From assembly GCA_011170325.1 (NCBI GenBank), contig DUEX01000007.1, forward strand, positions 1 through 48,439: DNA of 48,439 nucleotides. The letters run 5' to 3'. The notes under the pieces were generated by a model. The model saw only the letters and a program-made list of their open reading frames with translations. It made no database searches and was not told the origin of the DNA. The position numbers and the translations under genes are program-made. Source of the DNA: Dehalococcoidia bacterium. Lineage in GTDB: Bacteria > Chloroflexota > Dehalococcoidia > GIF9 > UBA5629. Shown piece by piece: positions 34,627 to 44,189 of this stretch (position 1 is the stretch's first letter; each line of letters opens with the position of its first letter).

Positions 34627-35274
34627 CTAAAGGTGAATGATGCCTTTCTTAAGGGCTTGAGTCACAGCTTCAGTACGGTCGGTCACATCTAGCTTTTGAA
34701 AAATGCTGGTGATATGCGTTTTTACTGTGCTCTCAGTGATGGAAAGCTCAGCGGCAATTTCCTTGTTGGCAGCACCCTTAGCCATAAGCTTGAGTACCTC
34801 CAGCTCTCGTTCAGAAAGCACTTCTGGAGCATGCGCCTGACGAGATAGCTCAGCGAAGCGCTCCAGCACCTTTGATGCCACCGCTGGTTGAATAAGCGAC
34901 TCACCCTGGTGAACAGCTCTTATTGCCTTGAACAACTCCTCCCTAGGAGCATCTTTAAGAAGATATGCTCGAGCGCCAGCTTCAATACCACGGAAAATAT
35001 ATTCGTCATCGCTATAGGTGGTGAGGATTATAAACTTAATATCCGGTTCTGCAGACCGTATCTGGCGCATAGCCTCAACCCCATCAAGCTCAGGCATTCG
35101 GAGATCCATAAGCACTATGTCTGGTCTAAGCTCTTTAGCCTTGTTTACTGCCTCCACCCCATCCCTCACCTCCCCAATTACCTGAAAGTCATGCTCCCTA
35201 CTTAGCATAGCGAATAGACCTTCCCTAACCACCGGATGATCATCAGCAATCAATATCTTTATCGGTTCCAACAT
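34627..35274 (-). CDS. NarL/LuxR-family response regulator
   Basis: The 215-aa product has a receiver (D11-D12, phospho-acceptor D57 in VLMDLRMP, LTTYSDDEY, YLLKDAP) and a C-terminal LuxR-type helix-turn-helix (LSERELEVLKLMAKG, NKEIAAELSITESTVKTHI). It should bind DNA when phosphorylated by the histidine kinase encoded just upstream, whose stop codon is 8 bases before this start. AGGAGGT precedes the ATG very closely. Target genes are not evident. Confidence 0.96.
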   Translation of the reverse strand: MLEPIKILIADDHPVVREGLFAMLSREHDFQVIGEVRDGVEAVNKAKELRPDIVLMDLRMPELDGVEAMRQIRSAEPDIKFIILTTYSDDEYIFRGIEAGARAYLLKDAPREELFKAIRAVHQGESLIQPAVASKVLERFAELSRQAHAPEVLSERELEVLKLMAKGAANKEIAAELSITESTVKTHITSIFQKLDVTDRTEAVTQALKKGIIHL

Positions 35275-35282
35275 GCCACCTC

Positions 35283-37379
35283 CTATTTAGTAGGAACCGT
35301 CACCCTCACCAGTGTTCCCTTCCTCTTCTCACTTTGCACCTCAAATGTCCCACCTAAGCCATGGGCACGCTCTTGCATGCCAACCAACCCGAAGCCACCA
35401 CGTTTCTTAGTAACTTTTCCCACGGGCTCAGGCTTAAAGCCGACGCCATTGTCACTGACGCTCAACATTACTGCTGATTCATCAAAGGTCAACTTTACCT
35501 CCACCTCACTAGCTTTAGCATGCTTTCTCACATTGGTAAGGGATTCCTGAGAGATACGCAAAAGAGTAGCTTCGACTTCAGGTGGCAGCTCACGCCTATC
35601 GCCAGAAAGGGTGAAGCGAGCACTCATACCACTATCCTGAGTGAATCTGTCTACCTCCTGTCTGAGGGCTTTGGCTAAAGGAAGTTCCTCTAAAGCCTGA
35701 GGACGGAGATTCCACACCGAGCGCCGGGCTTCATTCAAGCTTTTCCGAGCCAGGCTTCGCGCTTGGTCAAGATGTCGCCGAGCCTCTATCGGACCCTCGC
35801 CAAATGCTTGTTCCGCTGCCTCAAGCTGCAAAATAATACCGGTGAATCCCTGAGCCAAAGTATCGTGGATCTCCCTTGCCATGCGGTTTCTCTCATCCAT
35901 CACTGCCATCTGTCGGGTCTCCTGATAAAGACGCGCATTCTCAATAGCCACAGCCAGTTGGTCAGCCAGCGTCTGGGCAGTGAACAGGTCAGCTTCGCCA
36001 AAAGCATCTACCTCAACACTCTCAATATCCAAGACTCCGAGAACTTTCTCTCCCATCTTAACAGGAACAGCAAGCTCAGACCTTATGTCACTTAGTGCCT
36101 CGACGGCACGATACCTAGGTTCCTGACTTACATCGTTTGCTAACAACGGTTCACCCGTCTTAGCTACCCAACCCACTATACCCTCATCAGCCACCTCAAG
36201 CGGCACACCCACCGGTATAACTGCCTTCTGCCCGCTCAAAGATAATGCTTTGAGTGCAAATTTGCCAGAGCTAGGCTCGAAGAGAAAGATGCTGACATTA
36301 TGGTAGTGAAAGGCTTGGCGAAGTATGTTATTTACATATAGAACCAGTTCATCAAGGTTTACAATAGAGCTGATCTTGCGGCTGACTTCATTTATAGTAC
36401 GTAGCTGCTCCGCTCGCTGTCGCTCCTGCCTAGTCCGCTCCTCAACTTTTCGCTCTAGATTAGTGTAAGACTCATTCAGGGCACTAGCCATAGTATTGAA
36501 CTGCTCAGCCAGTCGCTGGATTTCGTCACCGGTATCTACTTCGATGCTATAGTCAAGTTCGCCTTTTCCTACAACCTCAGCTCCTCTGGTGAGCGCCAGG
36601 ATTGGTCTGGTGATTGCCCTTGACAACAAAAGTATCACTCCAGAGGCAATAACAACCACGCCGATGATAATGATGATGAAAGTCAACTGAGCTTCCTCCA
36701 TTTGCTCATCGATATATTGACTTGTAGCTAAAACAGCGGAAGCTATCGTGTCTTTGGTTTCCTGAGCAGGTGCTGAAAATTCGTCAATATAAGTAGTGGC
36801 GGCAACCACAAGCTCTGTCCCACCTACAGGAACGCAATACATATATTTTGTCCGTATGTTTCCCTCTTCGTCCTCCCAATCATAATAACCTGAAGCTTCC
36901 CCCCCTATGCTCCTTTCCAGAATAGACCAAAAGTAAACAGGTTCACCAGCTATTCCATGCAAATTGGCACCCACCAGCTTAGGATCTGCATCAAAATAGA
37001 CTGTGTAAGACCAATCATACACCATGGTATACCCAGTCTGCCCCACGGATTGGACAGCAATTTTCCTCAGTTCCTCATTTTCCTTCAGTTCGGAAATGTC
37101 TAAGTCCGGATTATATTGAATAAAAAGCTGTATCTCCTTAGCAATATGAGCCGCCTTCCGATATATCATTCTCCTCCCCAAGTCCTCCAATGCAACAATG
37201 CTCTCATGCTCAATGGTCTCTATCATGCTAACACTACTCTCCTTAACAAGATAGCCCATCTCAGCTATATTACGAAGTGCAAGAAAGCTGATGGCACCGA
37301 GCGAAACAAGGGATAAAGCCAAAAAAACCGCTAGGATCTTACTTCTTATACCAAACGTTACTTTCATCCTACCTTTCAA
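35283..37379 (-). CDS. Membrane sensor histidine kinase (Cache-HAMP-GAF-HisKA_3-HATPase)
   Basis: The 698-aa product has an N-terminal membrane helix, an extracellular Cache-like sensor (GQTGYTMVYDWSYTVYFD), a second helix (TFIIIIIGVVVIASGVILLL), a HAMP linker, a coiled coil, a cytoplasmic GAF domain, and a NarX/NreB-type kinase. The phosphorylated histidine is in MAREIHDTLAQG; the ATPase boxes are ISQESLTNVRKHAKA, DNGVGF and GGFGLVGMQERA. It should sense an external small ligand and an internal signal and phosphorylate the neighbouring LuxR regulator. The start is TTG 37379, overlapping the sbcD stop, or ATG 37367. Confidence 0.94.
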   Translation of the reverse strand: MKGRMKVTFGIRSKILAVFLALSLVSLGAISFLALRNIAEMGYLVKESSVSMIETIEHESIVALEDLGRRMIYRKAAHIAKEIQLFIQYNPDLDISELKENEELRKIAVQSVGQTGYTMVYDWSYTVYFDADPKLVGANLHGIAGEPVYFWSILERSIGGEASGYYDWEDEEGNIRTKYMYCVPVGGTELVVAATTYIDEFSAPAQETKDTIASAVLATSQYIDEQMEEAQLTFIIIIIGVVVIASGVILLLSRAITRPILALTRGAEVVGKGELDYSIEVDTGDEIQRLAEQFNTMASALNESYTNLERKVEERTRQERQRAEQLRTINEVSRKISSIVNLDELVLYVNNILRQAFHYHNVSIFLFEPSSGKFALKALSLSGQKAVIPVGVPLEVADEGIVGWVAKTGEPLLANDVSQEPRYRAVEALSDIRSELAVPVKMGEKVLGVLDIESVEVDAFGEADLFTAQTLADQLAVAIENARLYQETRQMAVMDERNRMAREIHDTLAQGFTGIILQLEAAEQAFGEGPIEARRHLDQARSLARKSLNEARRSVWNLRPQALEELPLAKALRQEVDRFTQDSGMSARFTLSGDRRELPPEVEATLLRISQESLTNVRKHAKASEVEVKLTFDESAVMLSVSDNGVGFKPEPVGKVTKKRGGFGLVGMQERAHGLGGTFEVQSEKRKGTLVRVTVPTK

Positions 37380-38629
37380 CCTCCATAATTTCCCCCGTCG
37401 TTGCTCACGCTCTCCCTTATCAGACTCTCCCCATATTCAAGCAGGAGTCTCTGACGTTCCTCAGGCACCTTTTTCGTCGCCAAGTAAACCTTCAGTGCTT
37501 CAATTGGCATTAATTCCTCGCTCGCCCAATCTCCTAATCTAAGGCGCGACTCCTGCCTAATCTCTTTGGCAACAGTAACATCATGAGCCCCTTTCAGAGC
37601 TTTATAAATCTCAGCATCTCGAAGTAGAGTTTCCAGAGTTCTAGGGAGGGAGAGCTGAATTCTGACTATAGCCTCTTTGATTTTGGTCCTGTGTTTAGCA
37701 ATAGTCGCCAGAATAGTAGCCGTAGGGTCAGGGTCTCCGGCATCGATATCGACTTTAACAGTCACAAAGCGACGGGCATCAACCTTGTGGAATTCATAAG
37801 TTACATGCTTCTTCCCACCCCCTGGTTCAACATCAACTACATAGAAACCTTTATCTTCATCCTCATCGCTGAAGTCAAGACGCTCCAAGCTACCGGCATA
37901 GACTACAGGCGGATTTTGAGATAAGACTTGACTTTTATGAATATGTCCCAAAGCCACATAGTCAAAGACAGATTGGGCAATATTGCCCAGAAGCAAAACC
38001 GGGTCTCTGCCGACTACCATGCTCCTTTCTGACCCTGGTCTGGCTGTTGATACAGACACATGGGCAGCTAGCAGCGCCGGCAAGGCTGGATCAAGGCCAG
38101 AAATAATGTCCCATAGTCGACGAGTCATTATCTCCTGGAGCTTGTCATTTATTTGGTCTATGCTAAGATTTTTGGCTTCTTCCCGGCTTAGTAGAGCGCT
38201 ACGCCTCAGCCATGGCAAAGCTACTACCTGAACATACCCTTGCTTAGTTGGGATACGGTAGATATCAGGGCGGCTACCGACATAAATATTGCTAACAGCT
38301 AAGGTATCAAAAATCTCTACAGCAGTAGCACGGCCTATGGCGCTGGGTAAATCATGATTGCCTACCAGAAGGAAAACGGGAATTCCCTCTTGGGACAAGC
38401 GCCTGAGGCGTTTGGCAAACTCTCGTTGATGAGTTTGAGAAGGGTCACGGCTTTTGTAGGTATCACCGCAGAAGAGGACTAGATCTACCTTATTGCCTGT
38501 AGCATATTCCACCACCACATCCAAAGCCCTGAGAACATCAAGCAACCTTGTCGACAACCCAGTAGCTGGGTCGACATTACCATAAGTTTCCACACCCAGG
38601 TGAAGGTCAGCAAAATGAAGGATTTTCAT
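37376..38629 (-). CDS. sbcD: SbcD/Mre11-type DNA repair nuclease
   Basis: The 417-aa product is a metallophosphoesterase of the SbcD/Mre11 group, which trims DNA ends together with the SbcC/Rad50 ATPase. Motifs in order are [33 protein letters not shown] and ALGHIHKSQ, all with the metal ligands in place. The C-terminal part is longer than the core enzyme and probably binds the partner or DNA. No sbcC gene is adjacent, which is unusual. It overlaps glyS by 4 bases (ATGA) and the kinase start by a few bases, so it is translated as part of that operon. Confidence 0.9.
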   Translation of the reverse strand: MKILHFADLHLGVETYGNVDPATGLSTRLLDVLRALDVVVEYATGNKVDLVLFCGDTYKSRDPSQTHQREFAKRLRRLSQEGIPVFLLVGNHDLPSAIGRATAVEIFDTLAVSNIYVGSRPDIYRIPTKQGYVQVVALPWLRRSALLSREEAKNLSIDQINDKLQEIMTRRLWDIISGLDPALPALLAAHVSVSTARPGSERSMVVGRDPVLLLGNIAQSVFDYVALGHIHKSQVLSQNPPVVYAGSLERLDFSDEDEDKGFYVVDVEPGGGKKHVTYEFHKVDARRFVTVKVDIDAGDPDPTATILATIAKHRTKIKEAIVRIQLSLPRTLETLLRDAEIYKALKGAHDVTVAKEIRQESRLRLGDWASEELMPIEALKVYLATKKVPEERQRLLLEYGESLIRESVSNDGGNYGG

Positions 38630-39996
38630 TCTTTTGAAGCGTCAACTGCTTTCGCTGTCCATAGAGGTTGAGTGGCCAAAGGCTCGCCACTCAGTTTAGC
38701 CTGTAAAGTTTTCACCAGCTCCTCTGTCGGCAACCTAATCTGCGCCATGCTATCCCGCTCCCGAATAGTGACTTGGCTATCCTCCAATGACTGAAAATCG
38801 ATGGTGACACAGAAGGGAGTGCCAATTTCATCTTGGCGACGATAACGCCGACCTATGCTTTGGGCATCATCATACTGCGTCATAAAATGACGGCAAAGCT
38901 CAGTATAAACCTCTCTGCCTAGCGGCACCAGCTTTTCATTTCTGCTCAAAGGCAGAATAGCAACTTTAATTGGAGCTAAGTCGGGGTGAAGGTGCAAAAC
39001 TACTCTGATTTCCCCCTCAGCCAGCTCTTCATCATAAGCATCTACAAGGATAGCCAGCACCGAGCGGTCAACACCACCTGAAGGCTCAACAACATAAGGA
39101 GTATAACGCTCACCAGTCCCCTCATCGAAGTAAGTCAAGCTTTTACCGCTATACTTGGCATGTTGAACAAGGTCAAAGTCACCACGGTTGGCAACGCCCT
39201 CCAGCTCTGCCCAACCCATAGGAAAAAGATACTCGATGTCATAGCAGTCTCTAGCATAGTGAGCTAACTCCTCTTTAGTATGCTGGCGGAGACGTAGGTT
39301 TTCCTGTTTAATCCCTAGGCCTATATACCAGTCAAAGCGCTCCTTCACCCAGTACTTGAACCAGTCCTCGTCACTCCCCGGCTTGACGAAATACTCAATC
39401 TCCATCTGTTCAAACTCTCTGGTCCTGAAGATGAAGTTACCGGTAGTGATTTCGTTGCGAAAGGACTTGCCTATTTGAGCAATACCAAATGGCAGCTTTT
39501 TCCTGGAAGTAGCCAGAACATTATCGAAGTTAACAAACATGCCTTGAGCTGTCTCTGGACGCAAATAGATAACGCTGGCATCATCCTCTACAGGACCCAT
39601 AAAGGTTTTAAACATCAGGTTGAACAACCTCGGCTCAGTTAGCTCGCCACCACAATCAGGGCAGCTATCGCCGTTCAAGTCAGTAGCTCGCCATCTCAGG
39701 TGGCAGACTTTGCACTCTACCAAAGGGTCAGAGAAGCCTTCTACATGACCGCTAGCTACCCAGATTTGGGGATGCATCATTACGCTAGCATCTATGCCCA
39801 CCATGTCATCCCGTTCCTGGACTACCGCTCGCCACCAGATGTTCTTAACATTCCGCTTTAGCTCCACTCCTAGCGGTCCATAATCCCAGCAGCTCTCAAG
39901 CCCACCATAAACTTCGCTGCTGGGGAAGATAAAGCCTCGACGCTTGCACAGCGAGACTATCTTCTCCATATCTACTCCGCTCTTTTCCTCTGGCAC
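38626..39996 (-). CDS. glyQS: Glycine--tRNA ligase (single-subunit, class II)
   Basis: This is the dimeric eukaryote/Gram-positive-type glycyl-tRNA synthetase, 456 aa. It begins with [19 protein letters not shown], followed by GCWDYGPLG-type residues ([13 protein letters not shown]), a four-cysteine zinc knuckle (CKVCHLRW then CPDCGG), [12 protein letters not shown] (motif 2 region), [14 protein letters not shown] and the C-terminal anticodon-binding domain. The GTG at 39996 is chosen because AGGAGGT ends 4-5 bases before it; a GTG 6 bases earlier overlaps that site. It is the first gene of a four-gene minus-strand operon. Confidence 0.95.
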   Translation of the reverse strand: MPEEKSGVDMEKIVSLCKRRGFIFPSSEVYGGLESCWDYGPLGVELKRNVKNIWWRAVVQERDDMVGIDASVMMHPQIWVASGHVEGFSDPLVECKVCHLRWRATDLNGDSCPDCGGELTEPRLFNLMFKTFMGPVEDDASVIYLRPETAQGMFVNFDNVLATSRKKLPFGIAQIGKSFRNEITTGNFIFRTREFEQMEIEYFVKPGSDEDWFKYWVKERFDWYIGLGIKQENLRLRQHTKEELAHYARDCYDIEYLFPMGWAELEGVANRGDFDLVQHAKYSGKSLTYFDEGTGERYTPYVVEPSGGVDRSVLAILVDAYDEELAEGEIRVVLHLHPDLAPIKVAILPLSRNEKLVPLGREVYTELCRHFMTQYDDAQSIGRRYRRQDEIGTPFCVTIDFQSLEDSQVTIRERDSMAQIRLPTEELVKTLQAKLSGEPLATQPLWTAKAVDASKE

Positions 39997-40021
39997 TTTC
40001 ACCTCCTCTAAAGCTTAACCA

Positions 40022-40050
40022 AGCTTATCAACTTTATCCAGAGGTGTCAA
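40022..40050 (-). promoter_or_regulatory. Predicted promoter of the glyS operon
   Basis: On the minus strand, TTGACA at 40050-40045 is followed after 17 bases by TAAGCT at 40027-40022. The -35 box is perfect, the -10 box poor (3 of 6). It lies just ahead of the glyS ribosome-binding site. Confidence 0.4.
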
Positions 40051-40067
40051 AGGATTAGCGACTGGCG

Positions 40068-40097
40068 TTGAATAGACATTGGCAGTTCAAGTATAAT
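40068..40097 (+). promoter_or_regulatory. Predicted promoter of the thiolase gene
   Basis: TTGAAT at 40068-40073 and a perfect TATAAT at 40092-40097 are 18 bases apart. The start site near 40104 would leave a 35-base leader before the thiolase ATG, with no clear Shine-Dalgarno sequence. Confidence 0.5.
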
Positions 40098-40138
40098 AGC
40101 CACTGCTTGACAAGAGCTAGGTTATTTAGCAAGCTAGT

Positions 40139-41314
40139 ATGAAAAATAGAGTAGCTATAATTGGCTGTGGGGCTGTCAAGATAGGCAGATACCCGGACAG
40201 GGCTGAGAGCGAATTGGCTCTGGAGGCTATCAAGTTAGCTCTGGAAGACGCCGATACACCTAAGGATCAGATAGAGGGCTTGTTCACCACTCCTGACCTT
40301 GTAGGCAATGTAGGACTCCAGACTAACCTACTTTGTGAATACATGAGAATCACACCCAAATTTATGGCTGAAATATGCTGTGGTGCCATAGCTGGCGGGT
40401 TAGCAATAAGATGTGCCATGAATGAGATTATGCTGGGAAACATAGACGTTGCTGTCTGCTACGGAGCAGAGAGGGAAGCTTCAATTGGCTGGTTTGAAAA
40501 CTTCGGCGCTGGTCAAGGTTCCACTATGCTTGAGCCAGTTGCCCTGCAAGCTTATGGAAGCCGTGGCATCATTTGGGCTTATGCTCTATCAGCCTGTCGT
40601 TATATGCACGAGACTGGTGCTCAGGAGGAGCACTTTGCTTTAGCCTCGGTAAGAAATAGAAGAAACGCTATGGATAATCCTGTAGCAGCTTTCACAGCGC
40701 CTATTACTGTGGACGATGTCATGAAATCGCGACAGCTTTGCTCACCTATTAAGCTTCTAGATTCAGCTGCTTCTCTGGATGGAGCTGCTGCAGTTGTAAT
40801 CGCCTCTGAGGGATTGGCTAAAAAAGTCTGTGACAAGCCTGTTTATATCGCCGGTTGGGGACAGTATCACGACAACTCTTGCTTCATCCCCACAGATGGC
40901 TGTAACAAATCGATAAGCACCTTTGTCTCCGCACACCGGGCTGCCGAAGAAGCTTTCAAGACAGCAAATATCACACCTGGGCAAGTAGATGTTGCTGAAA
41001 TCTACGCCCCTTTCAGCCCACACGAACTAATAATCCCTGAGGACATTGGATGGTTTGACAAAGGTGGCATGATAACGGCTATAGAGAAAGGAGATACTGA
41101 GATTGGGGGTAAGATTCCCATCAATACCGACGGCGGGATTCTGTCTCGGGGACACCCCTGGGGGGCTACCCCTTTCTATGAGACTATCGCCATAGTTAGG
41201 CAACTGAGAGGCGAAGCTGGAAGGAATCAAGTGGATAGAGCCAAAATAGGGCTTGTACATTGTGAAGGTGGAATGCTGAACAACTCAATAGTTATCATCC
41301 TGAGGAGAGATTAG
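40139..41314 (+). CDS. Thiolase / SCP2-type acetyl-CoA acetyltransferase family protein
   Basis: The 391-aa product has the thiolase fold of the archaeal/SCP2 group. It opens with VAIIGCGAVKIGRYPDR; a cysteine pair at residues 80-81 (EICCGAIAGG) sits where the nucleophilic cysteine is expected, and the later motifs are SRGHPWGATP and HCEGGMLNNS. The partner gene starts 2 bases after its stop and encodes a DUF35 protein, as is usual for this group. Such pairs act as acetyl-CoA acetyltransferases, HMG-CoA pathway subunits, or retro-aldolases of side-chain degradation. The exact reaction is open, but acyl-CoA carbon-carbon bond chemistry is likely. Confidence 0.85.
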   Translation: MKNRVAIIGCGAVKIGRYPDRAESELALEAIKLALEDADTPKDQIEGLFTTPDLVGNVGLQTNLLCEYMRITPKFMAEICCGAIAGGLAIRCAMNEIMLGNIDVAVCYGAEREASIGWFENFGAGQGSTMLEPVALQAYGSRGIIWAYALSACRYMHETGAQEEHFALASVRNRRNAMDNPVAAFTAPITVDDVMKSRQLCSPIKLLDSAASLDGAAAVVIASEGLAKKVCDKPVYIAGWGQYHDNSCFIPTDGCNKSISTFVSAHRAAEEAFKTANITPGQVDVAEIYAPFSPHELIIPEDIGWFDKGGMITAIEKGDTEIGGKIPINTDGGILSRGHPWGATPFYETIAIVRQLRGEAGRNQVDRAKIGLVHCEGGMLNNSIVIILRRD

Positions 41315-41315
41315 T

Positions 41316-41732
41316 ATGGGGACTGAGAAGCCTAACTTCCTGTGGCCAACTAATGCAAACTACGCCACCACTAAGGAATTCTGGGAAGGCCTACGGCGAA
41401 GACAATTTTTAGCCAGAAAGTGCCATCGTTGCGATGAGATGTTCTTCCCACCTCGGTCACATTGCCCACATTGCCTAGGAAATGACCTAGAATGGGTAGA
41501 GCTGAGCGGCAAGGGAACTCTTTACAGCTGGACCGAGGTAAATATCGCCGCGCCCGAGTTTGATACTCCTTTCTTGCTAGGGCTAGTGGATTTACCACAA
41601 GACATAGGCCGAATAGCAGCCAAGATCGTCGGGGCTGAAGCTCACCAGCTAAGGATTGGCATGCCGGTAAAGATTAGCTATGCTGATGTCCACAAAGACC
41701 TCAGTCTCTACTGTATCATTATTGACCAATGA
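41316..41732 (+). CDS. DUF35 OB-fold acyl-CoA-associated protein
   Basis: The 138-aa product has an N-terminal helix (FWEGLRRRQFLARKC), a rubredoxin-like zinc knuckle with C36, C39, C50 and C53, and a C-terminal OB fold (GTLYSWTEVNI, FLLGLVDLPQDIGRIAAKIVG). DUF35 proteins bind next to thiolase-like partners and help position the CoA substrate. A GGAGA site within the end of the thiolase gene precedes the ATG. The two genes are almost certainly one complex. Confidence 0.93.
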   Translation: MGTEKPNFLWPTNANYATTKEFWEGLRRRQFLARKCHRCDEMFFPPRSHCPHCLGNDLEWVELSGKGTLYSWTEVNIAAPEFDTPFLLGLVDLPQDIGRIAAKIVGAEAHQLRIGMPVKISYADVHKDLSLYCIIIDQ

Positions 41733-41736
41733 AACA

Positions 41737-43395
41737 ATGAAACTAGCCAGCAAACCCACAATACTTTCTATCCTGTGCCTACTTTTGTCATCCTTGGTAT
41801 GTACTGGCTGTAGCGCTGAACCCCTTACCCCACCACCCTCACCTCCCACACCACCAGAATTGCCTCCTTCAGACGCTACACCACCAGAGACAATAATCAT
41901 TAGCACTCCAAATGAAACCATAGACTACAATGAAGTAACTTTCGAGTGGACAGGCAGTGATAATACAACCCCAACCACCGACTTAACTTACTCATGCTAC
42001 TTAGAAGGCTATGATACCACTTACTCTCCCTTCACCTCGAACACCACTAAGACTTACACCGACTTATCCGATGGCTCATATGTATTTTATGTCAAGTCAC
42101 AAGATGAAGCTGGTAATATCGACCCAACTCCAGCAACTAGCGAGTTTACTATAGCCACAGCACCGCCAGAGGAAGATGAAGCCAAGACCCCAATTGACTC
42201 TCGATTACTCACACTCCCGAATAGCGAGGTCAACTGCATCGCCGTTGGTTGCAATGGTAATACCATTTACGCCATCGATTCCACCAATGCTCAGCTCTAC
42301 AAATCAGACCATGGTGGCTATGGCTGGGCTAACATATCAGGAGGCATCGCTGGAGCCGCCACTTGGGATAATCTAGCCATAGCCCCAGATGACCCTGACA
42401 TTGTCGCTGCAGCCACGAATGCCGGGACTGAGGTCTATTTGTCCGTTGATGGTGGCACCAACTTCCATGCTACCCAATTAGCCAGTAAGCTAGGCGCGGG
42501 TGAGCGAATCAGATGTCTTGCCGTTTCACCCAGTTATGGCGCACTTCGTCGGGATCTAACTGCTGGTACATCCACGGGCAATGGTGGTGGCAGAGTTTGG
42601 GTGAACATAGTCGACCATTTCCCAAGTGGCTGGCAAGATATGAGCACCGGCACTGCCGGCTGGCTACCTACACCGGCAATGTTGGGGGGCGATGTCTTTG
42701 CCATCGAGTATTCGCCTGGATTTGCCGCCGACGGAACGCTTCTAGCCATCGTCGCCAGCGGTCCTGCCCCAGACACAGATGACACCTATCTCTACATTGG
42801 CATAAGAGACCTCGCCTCAAACAACATGACCTGGAATGCCTTCCCAGGCTACCCAGCCGAAATCTGCCAGTCAGGGCAGGATACGCCGGGAACGCCACTT
42901 ACTTATGCCGACTTGGCTCTGCCCTCAGATTACTCAGGAACCATTATTTCACAACAGCATGTCTACGCTTGCTGGAGTGACAATCCCCCCGGAGTAGCCA
43001 CCGCTGGTAATGCCAATGACGATGTTTACCGCCTGGATGACGCCATCTGCTACCGACTTCTGCTTCGTCCTGATACCATCTGTAGTCTAGCTCATTATGG
43101 CATTTATAACCGAGGCAAGCTACTAGCCGGAGCTACGATGGCTGGAACAACACCTTCTTGCCCAAGCACTCAGATATACTGCACGCTCAATCCGCAGTCA
43201 ACATGTCCCACTTGGCAAAGCAGCCAGAAGCCGCCTACTGGTCCTAACGAAGCTCAAGTAGCTTGGTCTCCTGATGGCGAAGTGGCTTACTGTGGTACTA
43301 GCTCTATTGGTGGCGCCAGCTATGACCAGAGCGCCTTCTCACTAAGCACCAACAACGGCCTCACCTGGAATCAGATAGGCCTAATTGATACTTAA
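41737..43395 (+). CDS. Shortened BNR/Asp-box surface lipoprotein, paralogue 3
   Basis: The 552-aa product starts with a lipoprotein signal (VCTGC, Cys25), a proline-rich linker, and one Ig-like domain common in Chloroflexi and archaea (TFEWTGSDNTTPTTDLTYS, DLSDGSYVFYVKSQDEAGN). It then has propeller blades like those of the two large surface proteins (LYKSDHGGYGW, VYLSVDGGTNF). It ends at WNQIGLIDT, exactly where the conserved part of the other two continues into their second half. It therefore lacks the second propeller part, the fibronectin modules and the membrane helix, and is held by its lipid anchor instead. The start is 4 bases after the DUF35 stop, without a clear ribosome-binding site. 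Confidence 0.83.
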   Translation: MKLASKPTILSILCLLLSSLVCTGCSAEPLTPPPSPPTPPELPPSDATPPETIIISTPNETIDYNEVTFEWTGSDNTTPTTDLTYSCYLEGYDTTYSPFTSNTTKTYTDLSDGSYVFYVKSQDEAGNIDPTPATSEFTIATAPPEEDEAKTPIDSRLLTLPNSEVNCIAVGCNGNTIYAIDSTNAQLYKSDHGGYGWANISGGIAGAATWDNLAIAPDDPDIVAAATNAGTEVYLSVDGGTNFHATQLASKLGAGERIRCLAVSPSYGALRRDLTAGTSTGNGGGRVWVNIVDHFPSGWQDMSTGTAGWLPTPAMLGGDVFAIEYSPGFAADGTLLAIVASGPAPDTDDTYLYIGIRDLASNNMTWNAFPGYPAEICQSGQDTPGTPLTYADLALPSDYSGTIISQQHVYACWSDNPPGVATAGNANDDVYRLDDAICYRLLLRPDTICSLAHYGIYNRGKLLAGATMAGTTPSCPSTQIYCTLNPQSTCPTWQSSQKPPTGPNEAQVAWSPDGEVAYCGTSSIGGASYDQSAFSLSTNNGLTWNQIGLIDT

Positions 43396-43453
43396 ACAGC
43401 TAGCAGCCATCGGTAGTTTTGACCCCTCTCCAAAGAAATCCACCGCTGACTAG

Positions 43454-43482
43454 TTGACAGACAAGGCCATCTCTCCGATAAT
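43454..43482 (+). promoter_or_regulatory. Strong promoter of the HAD gene, near-leaderless mRNA
   Basis: TTGACA at 43454-43459 and GATAAT at 43477-43482 are 17 bases apart. The expected start near 43489 leaves at most about 5 bases before the GTG at 43494, and no Shine-Dalgarno sequence is seen. Confidence 0.65.
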
Positions 43483-43493
43483 ATTGACTTGAT

Positions 43494-44189
43494 GTGATTA
43501 AAGCAGTTTGTTTTGACTTGTATAATACCTTAGCTCATTACGAGCCGCCCCGAGAAGAACTACACACTAATGCTTGTCGCGAGCTTGGCATCGAGGTAGA
43601 ACTAAAGGTAATCGCCAAATCTCTTCCGGCTGCTGATATGTTTTGGCGCGAGGAAAACTCCCGCTCCCCCATAGGGAAAAGACCAGATAAAGAGAAACTC
43701 GCTGTCTATGCTGAATATGAAGTCAAGCTACTAAAAGAGGCTGGGGTGGAAGTCAGCTATGAGACAGCGCTTCAGATAATGGCAAGAATCCAACAAATTG
43801 GCTTCAGATTTGAGATTTATGGTGATTCTCTGCCTGCTTTGGAACTGGTTAAGAACCATGGCTTGATCACAGGTCTAATATCCAATATCGGAGAGGATAT
43901 AGAGCAAACGTGCCAGGATTTAGGACTACAACCATACCTCGATTTCAAGGTAACCTCCTTTGAGGTAGGTTATGACAAGCCCCGACCAGAGATATTCCTG
44001 GCTGCGCTTGAGAAAGCTCAGGTCAAGCCTGAGGAGGCACTATATGTTGGCGACCAATATGACTTAGACGTTGTTGGTGCCCATGGCGTTGGCATGAAAG
44101 CTGTGCTCCTCGACCGCAGTGACTACTTCACAGAGACCACCGACTGCCCCCGAATTCACAGTCTCACCGAAATTGTGGAGTATATTTAG
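43494..44189 (+). CDS. HAD-superfamily hydrolase
   Basis: The 231-aa product is a haloacid-dehalogenase-fold enzyme of subclass I, with a helical cap. Motif I is FDLYNTL, with nucleophile D8 and a tyrosine in place of the usual second aspartate, as in 2-haloacid dehalogenases; motif II is GLISNIG; motif III is YDKPRPEIF; motif IV is YVGDQYDLDVVGA, which is phosphatase-like. Dehalogenase or phosphatase activity cannot be decided from sequence. It starts with GTG close to its predicted transcription start. Confidence 0.88.
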   Translation: MIKAVCFDLYNTLAHYEPPREELHTNACRELGIEVELKVIAKSLPAADMFWREENSRSPIGKRPDKEKLAVYAEYEVKLLKEAGVEVSYETALQIMARIQQIGFRFEIYGDSLPALELVKNHGLITGLISNIGEDIEQTCQDLGLQPYLDFKVTSFEVGYDKPRPEIFLAALEKAQVKPEEALYVGDQYDLDVVGAHGVGMKAVLLDRSDYFTETTDCPRIHSLTEIVEYI

